Source: Marinomonas ostreistagni (GTDB taxonomy: Bacteria; Pseudomonadota; Gammaproteobacteria; Pseudomonadales; Marinomonadaceae). From it: a DNA stretch of 64,000 nt. The notes beneath the pieces were generated by a model, which was given only the letters and a program-made list of their open reading frames with translations, was not told the origin of the DNA and did no database searches. Location: positions 186,001 to 250,000 of the forward strand of contig NZ_JAFEKF010000004.1 of the NCBI RefSeq assembly GCF_016888445.1. The letters run 5' to 3'. This document shows, piece by piece, positions 53,133-61,829 of the stretch. Made by a program: the position numbers and the translations under genes. Numbering within the stretch: the stretch's first letter is position 1; each line of letters opens with the position of its first letter.

Positions 53133-55487
53133 ATGAAATTTATGTCGAGATGGATGTGGGCATTGCTGTTTGTAGTGGTGTCAGGCTGCGCTGTGTATGC
53201 AACACAGGACTTAGATCAGGCCTTTGGTAAGCCTGACTTGGCGAACCGTAAGGTATCAGAGAACGTGGATGCATCTTTTTACCAAGAACAGGTAAAGCCT
53301 ATATTGGAGAGTCGCTGTATTAACTGTCACGCCTGCTATGACGCTCCTTGCCAGATTAAACTTACCGCACCGGGTGGTATTGAACGCGGCGGAACTAAGC
53401 AATTAGTGTATGAAGGCGACCGTCTGCTCGCCACCGAACCTTCTCGCTTATTTGAAGATGCGCGCACCGCTGAGCAATGGCGCGAGAAAGGCTTTTATCC
53501 GATTTTGAATGAGCGCGAGCAGAGCCCAGCGGCAAACCTTCAAGGCAGTGTACTGTATCGTGCCATCGCATTGCGTCAGCAACAAGGTGACTTTGAGCAC
53601 AAGATCCTGCCCGAAGACGATTACGACTTTTCACTTAATCGTGACCAAGTGTGTCCGGCCGTCGAAGAATACAGTGACTTTGAACGCTCCCATGCGAGCT
53701 GGGGTATGCCTTATGGTTTACCGCAGTTGACCGATCAAGAATACAATATCTTAACCAAGTGGTTGGTGCATGGGGCGCAAATGCCAGCGCCTGCCGACAT
53801 ACCAAATGAGATTGCCGCACAGATTGAGCGTTGGGAAACCCGCTTAAATGGTGATTCGCTAAAAGAGCGCTTGGTTAACCGCTATATTTTTGAACATATC
53901 TATTTATACAGTCTGTATTTTGATGAGCAGGCCAAGTATCGCTTTAAGCTGATCCGCTCTAGCACTCCGCCAGGGGAACCTATTGAGCGTCTAGCTACGC
54001 GTCGACCTTACGATGCGCCAGGCGTAGAGCGGGTGTATTACCGTTTATGGCTGGACCCAGAAAGTCGCGTTCAAAAAACCAATATCCCCATGCAACTGGA
54101 TGACGCCCGTTACCAGCGCTGGCAGCAGTGGTTTTATGAAACCGATTATGAGGTTACATCCCTTGCTGATTACGAGCCGGAAACCGCTAGCAATCCGTTT
54201 ATCACGTTTGAGCAGATTCCGGCCAATAGCCGCTATCGCTTTTTGCTAGATCATGCCCAAAACACCATTATGGCCTTTATCAAAGGGCCTGTGTGTCGTG
54301 GTCAAATTGCGGTTAATGTGATCAATGAGCAGTTTTGGGTGTACTTCATTAACCCAGATCTTGAGTTGCATAACGTCGGTAGTGAGTTTTTGCGTCAAAA
54401 TGCAGAAGCATTATCCTTGCCTGCGTCGCTAAGCAGTAATGCGTTGCCGATTGCGTCTTGGGTAAGCTATTCGGAAAATCAGAAAAACTACTTGTCTTCT
54501 AAAGCGGGATTAATCGAAGAATTAGGCCGCGATGGTATGACGATCACGCCAGAGTTGATCTGGGATGGTGAGGGGTACAATGACAACGCAACGCTGACCA
54601 TCATGCGCCACTTTGACAATGCTAGCGTCGAGAAGGGCAATGTTGGTCCGATTCCGAAGACCGCGTGGGTGATTGACTATCCGCTGCTAGAGCGAATTCA
54701 CTATCTACTGGTAGCAGGTTTTGATGTGTTTGGTAATGTCGGCCATCAACTTGTGACGCGCCTTTATATGGACTTCTTACGTATGGAAGGTGAGATGAAC
54801 TTCTTACTTTTCTTGCCTAAAGAAGAGCGCCAAGCTGTGCGTGAATACTGGTACCGTGATGCCGACCAGACGATTAAGGACTATATCTTTAGTGATATGT
54901 TAAAGGTCGATATTGCCTCTGGGGTTGAGTATCAGACTGATGACCATAAAGCGGAGTTGCTAGGGATTTTGGCTGAACGTCTCGGCCCTGCATTGAACAC
55001 CAAGCATGCGATTGAGGCGGCTGATTTGACGCAAAAAGCCCAACAGGCCTTAAAGAACCTACAGCAATATCAAGGGCAGAATGTGACCTTTTTCCCAGAA
55101 TTTGCTGTGCTCTTAGTGGAGCGTGATCAGCGCTCGCAGGCCTTAATGAGTGTGGTACATAATCGTGGCCATTCTAATATCACCAGTTTGTTGGATGAAG
55201 AATCGACCTTCTTGCCAGAAGAAGATACCTTGCTGGTCACCAATGGTTTGGTTGGCGATTACCCAAATGTCATTTTGCGAGTGGATGAACAAGCTTTACC
55301 AGCGTTTGTGGAGCAGGTTGGGCGTTTGCAATCTGAGCAGGATTATCAGGCACTGTTAGATCGATTTGGCGTACGCCGCACTAGCAGCGATTTTTGGGCG
55401 GTGAGTGATGAAATTGCACGCTTCAATCAGCAGCAAGAGCCAATTGCGAGCGGTATTCTGGATTATAACCGTCTGCAAAACCGTTAA
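53133..55487 (+). CDS. cti: Fatty acid cis/trans isomerase
   Basis: 784 aa from the ATG at 53133 (TAGG upstream); longer frames begin inside the terminator. The lipobox VVSGC (Cys19) suggests a lipid-anchored periplasmic protein, and cytochrome c-type heme ligation is at Cys62-Ile-Asn-Cys65-His66. The following HACYDAPCQIKL is characteristic of Cti, which turns cis-unsaturated acyl chains into trans without ATP to stiffen membranes under solvent, heat or salt stress. The N-terminal half has GGIERGG and KLTAPGG; the rest is the large catalytic domain. Single-gene transcript. Confidence 0.95.
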   Translation: MKFMSRWMWALLFVVVSGCAVYATQDLDQAFGKPDLANRKVSENVDASFYQEQVKPILESRCINCHACYDAPCQIKLTAPGGIERGGTKQLVYEGDRLLATEPSRLFEDARTAEQWREKGFYPILNEREQSPAANLQGSVLYRAIALRQQQGDFEHKILPEDDYDFSLNRDQVCPAVEEYSDFERSHASWGMPYGLPQLTDQEYNILTKWLVHGAQMPAPADIPNEIAAQIERWETRLNGDSLKERLVNRYIFEHIYLYSLYFDEQAKYRFKLIRSSTPPGEPIERLATRRPYDAPGVERVYYRLWLDPESRVQKTNIPMQLDDARYQRWQQWFYETDYEVTSLADYEPETASNPFITFEQIPANSRYRFLLDHAQNTIMAFIKGPVCRGQIAVNVINEQFWVYFINPDLELHNVGSEFLRQNAEALSLPASLSSNALPIASWVSYSENQKNYLSSKAGLIEELGRDGMTITPELIWDGEGYNDNATLTIMRHFDNASVEKGNVGPIPKTAWVIDYPLLERIHYLLVAGFDVFGNVGHQLVTRLYMDFLRMEGEMNFLLFLPKEERQAVREYWYRDADQTIKDYIFSDMLKVDIASGVEYQTDDHKAELLGILAERLGPALNTKHAIEAADLTQKAQQALKNLQQYQGQNVTFFPEFAVLLVERDQRSQALMSVVHNRGHSNITSLLDEESTFLPEEDTLLVTNGLVGDYPNVILRVDEQALPAFVEQVGRLQSEQDYQALLDRFGVRRTSSDFWAVSDEIARFNQQQEPIASGILDYNRLQNR

Positions 55488-55493
55488 ATCCAA

Positions 55494-55526
55494 GTGCCAT
55501 GCCCAGCATTCGTGTTGGGCATGGTG
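55494..55526. terminator. Hairpin between convergent cti and kdkA
   Basis: CCATGCCCA (55497-55505) and TGGGCATGG (55515-55523) with short extensions form a strong stem. There is no long T run. Confidence 0.55.
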
Positions 55527-55548
55527 CTAAAGAAGCTAGTGGTGAAGG

Positions 55549-56262
55549 CTAGTCGGCGTGATAACCGGCAAGCAACTGCTGCCAATTTGCTTCGCTGAAG
55601 TGAAAAGTGCTTTGACGGCTGGATTCTTTATCAAACGAGCGCTTAAGGCGCTCAAGATTATGAGTTTGCCAGTGGCGTTGTTCAGGGTCTCGGTAGCACT
55701 TATCAAAATCAATTAACCACACTTTTTGTTGGTCATCGAGCATGATGTTGTGGCAATTTAAATCGCTGTGGTAAACATTGTGAGCATGCAATTGCTTGAT
55801 GGTGGCGCCAATGTTTTGCCAGTCCGCTGCGTTGAGTGCCGTGTGTTGCAACACATTAAACAGGTCTTCTGCATTAGGGATCTGTTTGGTGAGTAGCCAT
55901 GCTTGATAAAACAGCCCCTTTCGACGCACCATGCCTGCTACAGGCTGCGGTACGTGCAGACCTTTGGCATGCATAAACTCAAGTAGCTCAAGTTCTTGAT
56001 ACGGTCTTGTAGCGCTCAGTGGTTGCGTCATAAAGTGAAAGCGATTTACTTTGGCGACTAAGCCGCCGCGGCGATACTGGCGCAAGACCAGTGGTCCCAG
56101 GGTGCTGTCGACAAACCAAACGGTGCCGCGACCGGTGGCAGTTTTAAGCAATTTTTGCTGTGCTTGCCAATAGTCCGGCTTAAACCAATCCTTGGTCACC
56201 CCTTTACAGTTAGGGCTGATAAATACAATGTCACTTGACGCGGTCGGGTGGATGCTTGGCAT
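55549..56262 (-). CDS. kdkA: 3-deoxy-D-manno-octulosonic acid kinase
   Basis: 237 aa kinase-fold protein. Motifs are VWFVDSTLGPLVLRQYRRGG at the N-lobe, the catalytic loop HSDLNCHNIML, and WLIDFDKCYRDP as the Mg site. These match KdkA, which phosphorylates the first Kdo of lipid A-core at O-4. It is divergent from a GT9 heptosyltransferase gene, so both belong to LPS inner core assembly. Confidence 0.93.
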   Translation of the reverse strand: MPSIHPTASSDIVFISPNCKGVTKDWFKPDYWQAQQKLLKTATGRGTVWFVDSTLGPLVLRQYRRGGLVAKVNRFHFMTQPLSATRPYQELELLEFMHAKGLHVPQPVAGMVRRKGLFYQAWLLTKQIPNAEDLFNVLQHTALNAADWQNIGATIKQLHAHNVYHSDLNCHNIMLDDQQKVWLIDFDKCYRDPEQRHWQTHNLERLKRSFDKESSRQSTFHFSEANWQQLLAGYHAD

Positions 56263-56366
56263 GAGACTTTTCTAATAAAATGAATGAGATGTCTTATTTA
56301 TAGCGGTATTTTACTGTCTAGGTATTTTATAATATTCCACCTATTTAAGCAGCCCCAGAGGAGCAA

Positions 56367-57368
56367 ATGGATAACACAAATATGCGTATCGCTGTGATTC
56401 GCCTTTCTGCGATTGGGGACGTTTGCCATGCCATGGCAGTTATTCAAGCCGTACAGCAAAAGTATCCTAATGCCCACATTACCTGGATCACGAGCCCGCT
56501 CGAGGCTCAGCTAGTGAGTTTGTTGCCTGGTGTCGATGTGCGAGTGTATGACAAGTCGACTGGGCTTGCGGGAATGTGGCAGTTACGTCAAAGCTTGGCG
56601 GACACGCAATTTGACGTATTGTTGCATTTGCAATGGTCATTGCGTGCCAGCCTGTTGTCACGCATGGTTCGAGCGAAGCGCCGCATTGGTTTTGCAAAAG
56701 CTTATTCGCGCGAAAAGCAGCATTGGTTTGTTAATGAATACGGTCAAACGCCGCGTTCACCGCATGTGTTGGATTCTTTCTTGTCGTTAACGGCGAACAT
56801 TGGCGTCGAGGCGGTGAGTTTACCGTTAGCACTGACTCTAGCTGATGCGCCGATTACGTTGCCAGAGCGTTATGTGGTGCTTAACCCCAGTGCTTCCAAA
56901 GCCGAGCGCAATTGGACGCAAGAGGGCTATAAGGCGGTCATAGATTGGTTATTAGAGCAAGGTTTTGAGGTGGTCTTAAGCGGTGGTCCAAGTGCATCGG
57001 AAAAGGCGCTGGCCGAATCATTGTCGCGCGCTGGCGTAATCAACTTAGTTGGGCAAACACAGCTATCACAGATGCTCACGGTGCTTAAACAAGCACAGTG
57101 GGTGATCAGCCCTGATACGGGGCCTGCGCACATGGCGACATTAGTAGGGACGCCTGTGATTGGTCTGTACGCTCACTCCAATCCACTGCGTACTGGACCA
57201 TATCAAGATTTAGATAAAGTGGTGAGTGTGTATCAAACATTAGCCGAACAGGAATACCAAAAGCCTGTGGCGGAGCTACCTTGGGCATCGCGTGTGCACG
57301 ATCCCAAGGCCATGTCGCACATTAGTACTGAGCAGGTTATTGCGACCCTGTCGCGGCTGATCAAATAA
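56367..57368 (+). CDS. Heptosyltransferase-like GT9 glycosyltransferase
   Basis: 333 aa with AGGAG upstream. The N-lobe opens IRLSAIGDVCHAMAVIQAVQQKYPN, as in LPS heptosyltransferases. The C-lobe donor site is SPDTGPAHMATLVGTPVIGLYAHSNPLRTGPY, matching ADP-heptose binding. It probably adds heptose to Kdo or to the first heptose; WaaC or WaaF cannot be separated from this alone. Divergent from kdkA. The stop overlaps the convergent MetF-like gene by eight bases. Confidence 0.9.
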   Translation: MDNTNMRIAVIRLSAIGDVCHAMAVIQAVQQKYPNAHITWITSPLEAQLVSLLPGVDVRVYDKSTGLAGMWQLRQSLADTQFDVLLHLQWSLRASLLSRMVRAKRRIGFAKAYSREKQHWFVNEYGQTPRSPHVLDSFLSLTANIGVEAVSLPLALTLADAPITLPERYVVLNPSASKAERNWTQEGYKAVIDWLLEQGFEVVLSGGPSASEKALAESLSRAGVINLVGQTQLSQMLTVLKQAQWVISPDTGPAHMATLVGTPVIGLYAHSNPLRTGPYQDLDKVVSVYQTLAEQEYQKPVAELPWASRVHDPKAMSHISTEQVIATLSRLIK

Positions 57369-58317
57369 GATTTTGCTCAGCCAGTTTAAGATCCAATGTC
57401 GCCTTCAATAATTTGTATAAATTAATGGAGGCGTCGATCTCTTCCTTACGGTTGGTTAGGCTTTCGATATTAAGGCCTAGCGGAATACCCAGTGGTAACG
57501 CCACTTCAATAATCTGCTCGAGCGCCGAACGACAAATCTTGATTGATTCATCTAAGGGTGATTCCGCATCCAAAATACGATGTTTCGTCGCCGCTGGCAC
57601 AGAAATCCCCAGCCATTCCATAAACTCCAGTGTTTTGATGCTGCCGCACGGCGTAAAGGTCAAAATGACACGTTTAGGCTCTTCGCCTTTTTCACGACAG
57701 GTGCGTGCGTATTGGCTCAGCATATCGACCGTTGCTTGCGGGTTGTAAACGGCTTGTGACACAAAGAAGTCACAACCTGCAACGCTCTTGTTGATCAAAC
57801 GTAGGTGCTCATCACCTTTTTCGGCATGACGCTCGGCAATGGTAACACCACCCAAATGAAATGGGTGTGGGTGGCGATCTAGAGCAGCATATGCTTGTGC
57901 TAAGGGCAGCATGATTTGACCTTCAGATGACGGCGCACCAACGAGCACGATGTCGCGGATACCAAAGTCTTCCCAAGCGTCATTGAGCCATTGGTTGAAC
58001 TCTTCTTCGTTGCGCGAAGACACACTTTTGTAGGTGATGACAGGCTTAAGCGCGAGTTTTTGTAAACGCTTTGACCATGCACGTGGGTCATGGGTCTGCA
58101 TAAATGGGAATGGACGTGGCTTATCCGTACGGCTACTTTCATCTTGAATGTCGTAGACAATCAGGCCGTCCACTTCGATTTGACCGAGACGGTCTAAAAG
58201 TTTCTGTCCGATGGCATCCAGTTGGGCGTCTTCAATGGTGCTTTTCGGTGGAGTGGTACCGATAAAATACACGCCACGATTTGGGTCTTGGAATTTATGT
58301 GCTAATTCAGTGGTCAT
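57361..58317 (-). CDS. Methylenetetrahydrofolate reductase-like protein, catalytic residues altered
   Basis: 318 aa TIM-barrel of the MTHFR family (E. coli MetF is 296). Folate/FAD barrel text is visible: IVLVGAPSSEGQ, LGGVTIAERH, FFVSQAVYN, and VILTFTPCGS. In E. coli MetF, Glu28 lies in EFFPPR, Asp120 in RGD and Gln183 in TQF. Here the aligned text is GTTPPK and VGA, so Glu28 is Gly and Asp120 is Ala, while the Gln is kept in VSQ. FAD binding may remain, but normal reduction of methylene-THF is doubtful. Convergent with the heptosyltransferase and divergent from DUF1285. Confidence 0.8.
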   Translation of the reverse strand: MTTELAHKFQDPNRGVYFIGTTPPKSTIEDAQLDAIGQKLLDRLGQIEVDGLIVYDIQDESSRTDKPRPFPFMQTHDPRAWSKRLQKLALKPVITYKSVSSRNEEEFNQWLNDAWEDFGIRDIVLVGAPSSEGQIMLPLAQAYAALDRHPHPFHLGGVTIAERHAEKGDEHLRLINKSVAGCDFFVSQAVYNPQATVDMLSQYARTCREKGEEPKRVILTFTPCGSIKTLEFMEWLGISVPAATKHRILDAESPLDESIKICRSALEQIIEVALPLGIPLGLNIESLTNRKEEIDASINLYKLLKATLDLKLAEQNLI

Positions 58318-58474
58318 GTCGTTTGCTCGTATTATGCTCTATGGAAGCGTCGCTTCATTAATATGTTTTGTTGTAGCTATTCTAACAGTGAATTGAATTC
58401 AAGATCTCCCATAGAGAGTTGAATAATTTTATATTTAAATTGAGTAAGGTTAATCTGCTCAACAAAGGAGGGCG

Positions 58475-59026
58475 ATGATGGCCAATATTAACCTAGATCC
58501 TATTCCCAAGGATGGCGGGTATCCGCCTGTAGAAATGTGGCATCCAGACTTTTGTGGTGATATGGATCTGATCATAAGCGCCAACGGTGACTGGGTACAT
58601 GAAGGCAAAGTGATTGAGCGAGAGCGTTTGGTGACGCTCTTTAGTCGCATTCTCTGGCGCGAGGCGGATGAATATTTTTTGGTGACACCCGCTGAAAAAA
58701 TGCGCATAAGAGTCGAAGACGTGCCGTTTCAAATCACTCAGTTTGAACACACCCAAGACGATCAGGGGCAATCTTTATGGCGTTTTTATACGCGCACCAA
58801 TGATGTGCTGGAACTAGGTAAAGATTGTGAGCTTGAGCTATTTCAGTGCCAAGGTGAGTGGCGTCCTTACGTCAGTGTCCGCCACGGCATGTGGGCCAGC
58901 TTTCACCGTAACGTATTTTATCAACTTATCGAACAAGTGAGCTTAGTCGCAACCCCGTCAGGCACTTCAGCGCAGCTGACCAGCGCTGGCAAAGCGTATT
59001 GCTTAGGGACTTTTGACGACGATTAG
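58475..59026 (+). CDS. DUF1285 family protein
   Basis: 183 aa, soluble beta-rich protein. The family pattern is PPVEMWHPDFCGDMDLIISANGDWVHEGKVIERERLVTLFSRILWRE, and later RHGMWASFHRNVFYQL. AAAGGAGGG precedes the start. Function unknown; conserved across Pseudomonas and Oceanospirillales. It is divergent from the MetF-like gene. Confidence 0.9.
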   Translation: MMANINLDPIPKDGGYPPVEMWHPDFCGDMDLIISANGDWVHEGKVIERERLVTLFSRILWREADEYFLVTPAEKMRIRVEDVPFQITQFEHTQDDQGQSLWRFYTRTNDVLELGKDCELELFQCQGEWRPYVSVRHGMWASFHRNVFYQLIEQVSLVATPSGTSAQLTSAGKAYCLGTFDDD

Positions 59027-59105
59027 TGTGTTTTTTGTGTCAGGATCTCGGTTGCCTACGTTATACTAGGGGTTCGAATTTTTATGTGTGTTTAAGGTGA
59101 AGCGA

Positions 59106-60431
59106 TTGTTATTTTCTGAGTTTGATTTAGATAGCCGATTAATGAAGTCTTTTGGTCATTTGGGCTTTAATGAAGCGACCGAGATTCAAGCCCGTGCCAT
59201 TCCAGAAGCGATGGCGGGTAAAGACTTATTGGCGTCCTCGAAAACCGGCTCAGGCAAAACCTTAGCGTACTTGTTACCCGCGATTCATCGCATGTATACC
59301 CGTAAGGCGTTAACCAAGCGTGATCCGCGCGTGCTTATTTTGGTGCCGACACGTGAATTGGCCAAGCAAGTGTTCGCAACGCTGCGTACCTTGATCGCCG
59401 GCACGCGTTTTTCTTCAGTGTTGATTCTAGGCGGCGAAAACTTTAACGATCAGCATAAAAGCTTTCAAAAAGACCCACACTTTATTGTCGCAACGCCTGG
59501 CCGTATGGCAGATCATTTGAAACAACGCCATGTGTTTTTAGAGGGCCTTGAGTTGTTGATTCTAGACGAGGCTGATCGCATGTTGGATTTGGGGTTTGCC
59601 CAAGATTTACGTGCCATCAATGAAGCAGCCAATCACCGCCGCCGTCAGACACTGTTTTTCTCGGCCACGCTAGACAACACAGACGTCAATGAAATGGCGC
59701 AGGAGCTTCTACATGAGCCTGAACGTGTTGCTGTCGGTTTGGGGATGGATGAACATTTAGACATTAGTCAACATGTCTATCTGTGTGACCACCTAGATCA
59801 TAAGCAAGCATTATTGCAGCACTTTATCGAGCATTTTGAGATCAAGCAGGCGATTGTCTTTACCGCGACCAAAACCGATACCGTGCGCTTAGCACAGTTA
59901 ATCAGCGAATGGGGCGTGACCACAGAAAGCTTGAATGGCGATATGAGCCAAGCGGCGCGATCAAAGGTCATGGACAGTTTTGCCCGCGGTAAATTTAAAG
60001 TGCTGGTCAGCACCGATTTGGCGTCACGTGGCCTTGATATTGCAAGTGTGTCGCATGTATTTAACTTTGATTTGCCAAAGCCTGCTGAAGAGTTCGTACA
60101 CCGTACCGGTCGTACCGGTCGAGCAGGCTTCAAAGGCGATGCGATTTCTTTAGTGGGACCGAAAGATTGGTTTAACTTTAAAGATATCGAAGCGTACTTG
60201 AAGCGCTCGTTTAACTATGAAACCGTAGCAGGCTTAGAGCCAAGCTTTACCGGTATCGCACACAAACCACGCTCGACTGAGCAAAAGGCCAAGCGCAAAG
60301 CGCCCAAGAAACAAGCAAAATCGGGTGCGCAAAAGAAACCGACCGCACGTAAAAAGGTCGTGTTTCATGATAACGAGCAACAAGGTTTTGAGCCATTTCG
60401 TCTGCCGAAGAAGCCTAAAACCGAAGAGTAA
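59106..60431 (+). CDS. DEAD-box RNA helicase, SrmB-like
   Basis: 441 aa from TTG at 59106 (AAGGTGA upstream); a GTG at 59088 is an alternative. It opens LFSEFDLDSRLMKSFGHLGF, with [41 protein letters not shown] and HRTGRTGRAG. The tail is basic (KAKRKAPKKQAKSGAQKKPTARKK), as in SrmB-type assembly helicases. The third DEAD-box gene in the window. Confidence 0.85.
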   Translation: MLFSEFDLDSRLMKSFGHLGFNEATEIQARAIPEAMAGKDLLASSKTGSGKTLAYLLPAIHRMYTRKALTKRDPRVLILVPTRELAKQVFATLRTLIAGTRFSSVLILGGENFNDQHKSFQKDPHFIVATPGRMADHLKQRHVFLEGLELLILDEADRMLDLGFAQDLRAINEAANHRRRQTLFFSATLDNTDVNEMAQELLHEPERVAVGLGMDEHLDISQHVYLCDHLDHKQALLQHFIEHFEIKQAIVFTATKTDTVRLAQLISEWGVTTESLNGDMSQAARSKVMDSFARGKFKVLVSTDLASRGLDIASVSHVFNFDLPKPAEEFVHRTGRTGRAGFKGDAISLVGPKDWFNFKDIEAYLKRSFNYETVAGLEPSFTGIAHKPRSTEQKAKRKAPKKQAKSGAQKKPTARKKVVFHDNEQQGFEPFRLPKKPKTEE

Positions 60432-60499
60432 TCCTAAGTGCTGACCAGCGAGCAAGGCTTTTGCTGAGCGCATGTTAGGTGGATGATGATTGAGTTGGA

Positions 60500-61396
60500 G
60501 TGACGTTTATTAACAGATTACCGCCTTTGAATTCACTGAAATGTTTTGAGTCTGCTGCCCGCCATGGCAGCTTCAATAAAGCCGCTCAAGAATTAAATGT
60601 GACGCCGTCTGCGATCAGCCATCAAATTAAGGGCTTAGAAAGCTTTTTAGGCATCGAATTGTTTCGTCGTACCAAGCGTAAGGTGGTATTGACCGAGGCG
60701 GGTGCGAGCTACATTAAGCCTATCAAACAGATTTTTGAGAAGTTGGAACAGGCCACAGCGGATTTAATGAGTGCGCAGCATGCAGGCTCGTTGCGCTTAG
60801 CGGTTGCACCGGCTTTTTTGACCCGTTGGCTAATGCCGCGTATGGAGCGTTTTCAAGCGCGCTATCCTGACATCGAGATTGAGATCCGCTCATCCATGGG
60901 GTTACAGGATTTCTCCATCGGCGATATTGATATGGCCGTGTATTTCGGTAATGGTGATTGGGACGATGTTGAGGCTCATTATCTGCGTCCGATTAGATTA
61001 GCTCCGGTGTGCTCGCCTAAGCTGATTAAGCCTGAGCAACCAATTAATGAGCCAGAGGACATGCGCTTTTACCCATTACTGCACGTAAGCAAGCGCAGCG
61101 ATGAGTGGCAAGATTGGTTGTTACAAAATGACCTCGACCCTAAGGCCTTTCGCCGTGGATTGATGTTTTCGAGTGGCTCTTTAACGGCAGGGGCGGCCGC
61201 GCAAGGGCTGGGTATCGCATTGGCGGATTTGAGTTTGATTACTCCAGAAATTGAGTCGGGCCAGCTGCAGGTGTTGTTTCATCAGCATTTGAATACCAGC
61301 CGTTCGTTTTATCTAGTATTTGAAAAAAATCGCGCTTTGACGCCAGCGATGGCCGCCTTCAAAGCGTGGATCATCGAAGAAATGCAAGACAGCTAG
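60500..61396 (+). CDS. LysR family transcriptional regulator (GcvA-like)
   Basis: 298 aa from GTG at 60500. The opening NRLPPLNSLKCFESAARHGSFNKAAQELNVTPSAISHQIKGLESFLGIELFRR is the GcvA/AmpR-like LysR HTH. The effector domain starts near 90 (GSLRLAVAPAFLTRWLMPRM). The ribosome site is weak, so an unusual start a few codons later cannot be excluded. It has no divergent target: both neighbours lie on the same strand. Target genes unknown. Confidence 0.88.
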   Translation: MTFINRLPPLNSLKCFESAARHGSFNKAAQELNVTPSAISHQIKGLESFLGIELFRRTKRKVVLTEAGASYIKPIKQIFEKLEQATADLMSAQHAGSLRLAVAPAFLTRWLMPRMERFQARYPDIEIEIRSSMGLQDFSIGDIDMAVYFGNGDWDDVEAHYLRPIRLAPVCSPKLIKPEQPINEPEDMRFYPLLHVSKRSDEWQDWLLQNDLDPKAFRRGLMFSSGSLTAGAAAQGLGIALADLSLITPEIESGQLQVLFHQHLNTSRSFYLVFEKNRALTPAMAAFKAWIIEEMQDS

Positions 61397-61459
61397 GTGA
61401 CTAGCGGTTTTTAATTAAGTGACCGATACAGTGGTCAGTTTGAACAAAGTGAGTAAAAG

Positions 61460-61744
61460 ATGTCTTTGAAAGTAAACAGCTATTTTGATGACGCAGTGAA
61501 GTCGATTGCCTTAGACAATAATGAAGGTCAGTCAACGGTTGGCGTAATGAGCGTGGGTGAGTATGAGTTTGGTACCTCGCAACGTGAGTACATGTCAGTG
61601 GTCTCAGGCTCTCTAACGGTATTGCTTCCTGGTGAAACCGAATGGCAAACCTTTGCTAAAGGCGAAACCTTTATCGTTGAAGCGAATCAGTCATTTTCAG
61701 TAAAAGTGACGGAAACGACGGCTTACTTGTGCCGCTACGAATAA
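61460..61744 (+). CDS. ppnP: Pyrimidine/purine nucleoside phosphorylase
   Basis: 94 aa single cupin. The text [54 protein letters not shown] matches PpnP (YaiE, DUF1255), which splits nucleosides with phosphate. GAGTAAAAG precedes the start, and a bidirectional terminator follows. Confidence 0.92.
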   Translation: MSLKVNSYFDDAVKSIALDNNEGQSTVGVMSVGEYEFGTSQREYMSVVSGSLTVLLPGETEWQTFAKGETFIVEANQSFSVKVTETTAYLCRYE

Positions 61745-61783
61745 GCTAATACGAAAGAACGGCTGTTAAGCAAACAACAGTAA

Positions 61784-61817
61784 GCAAAAAAAAGAGGCTC
61801 TTGAGCCTCTTTTTTTA
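61784..61817. terminator. Bidirectional Rho-independent terminator
   Basis: AAAGAGGCTC / GAGCCTCTTT (61791-61800 with 61803-61812) with A and T runs on either side, between convergent ppnP and mltD. Confidence 0.92.
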
Positions 61818-61829
61818 TGGGGTTAAACG

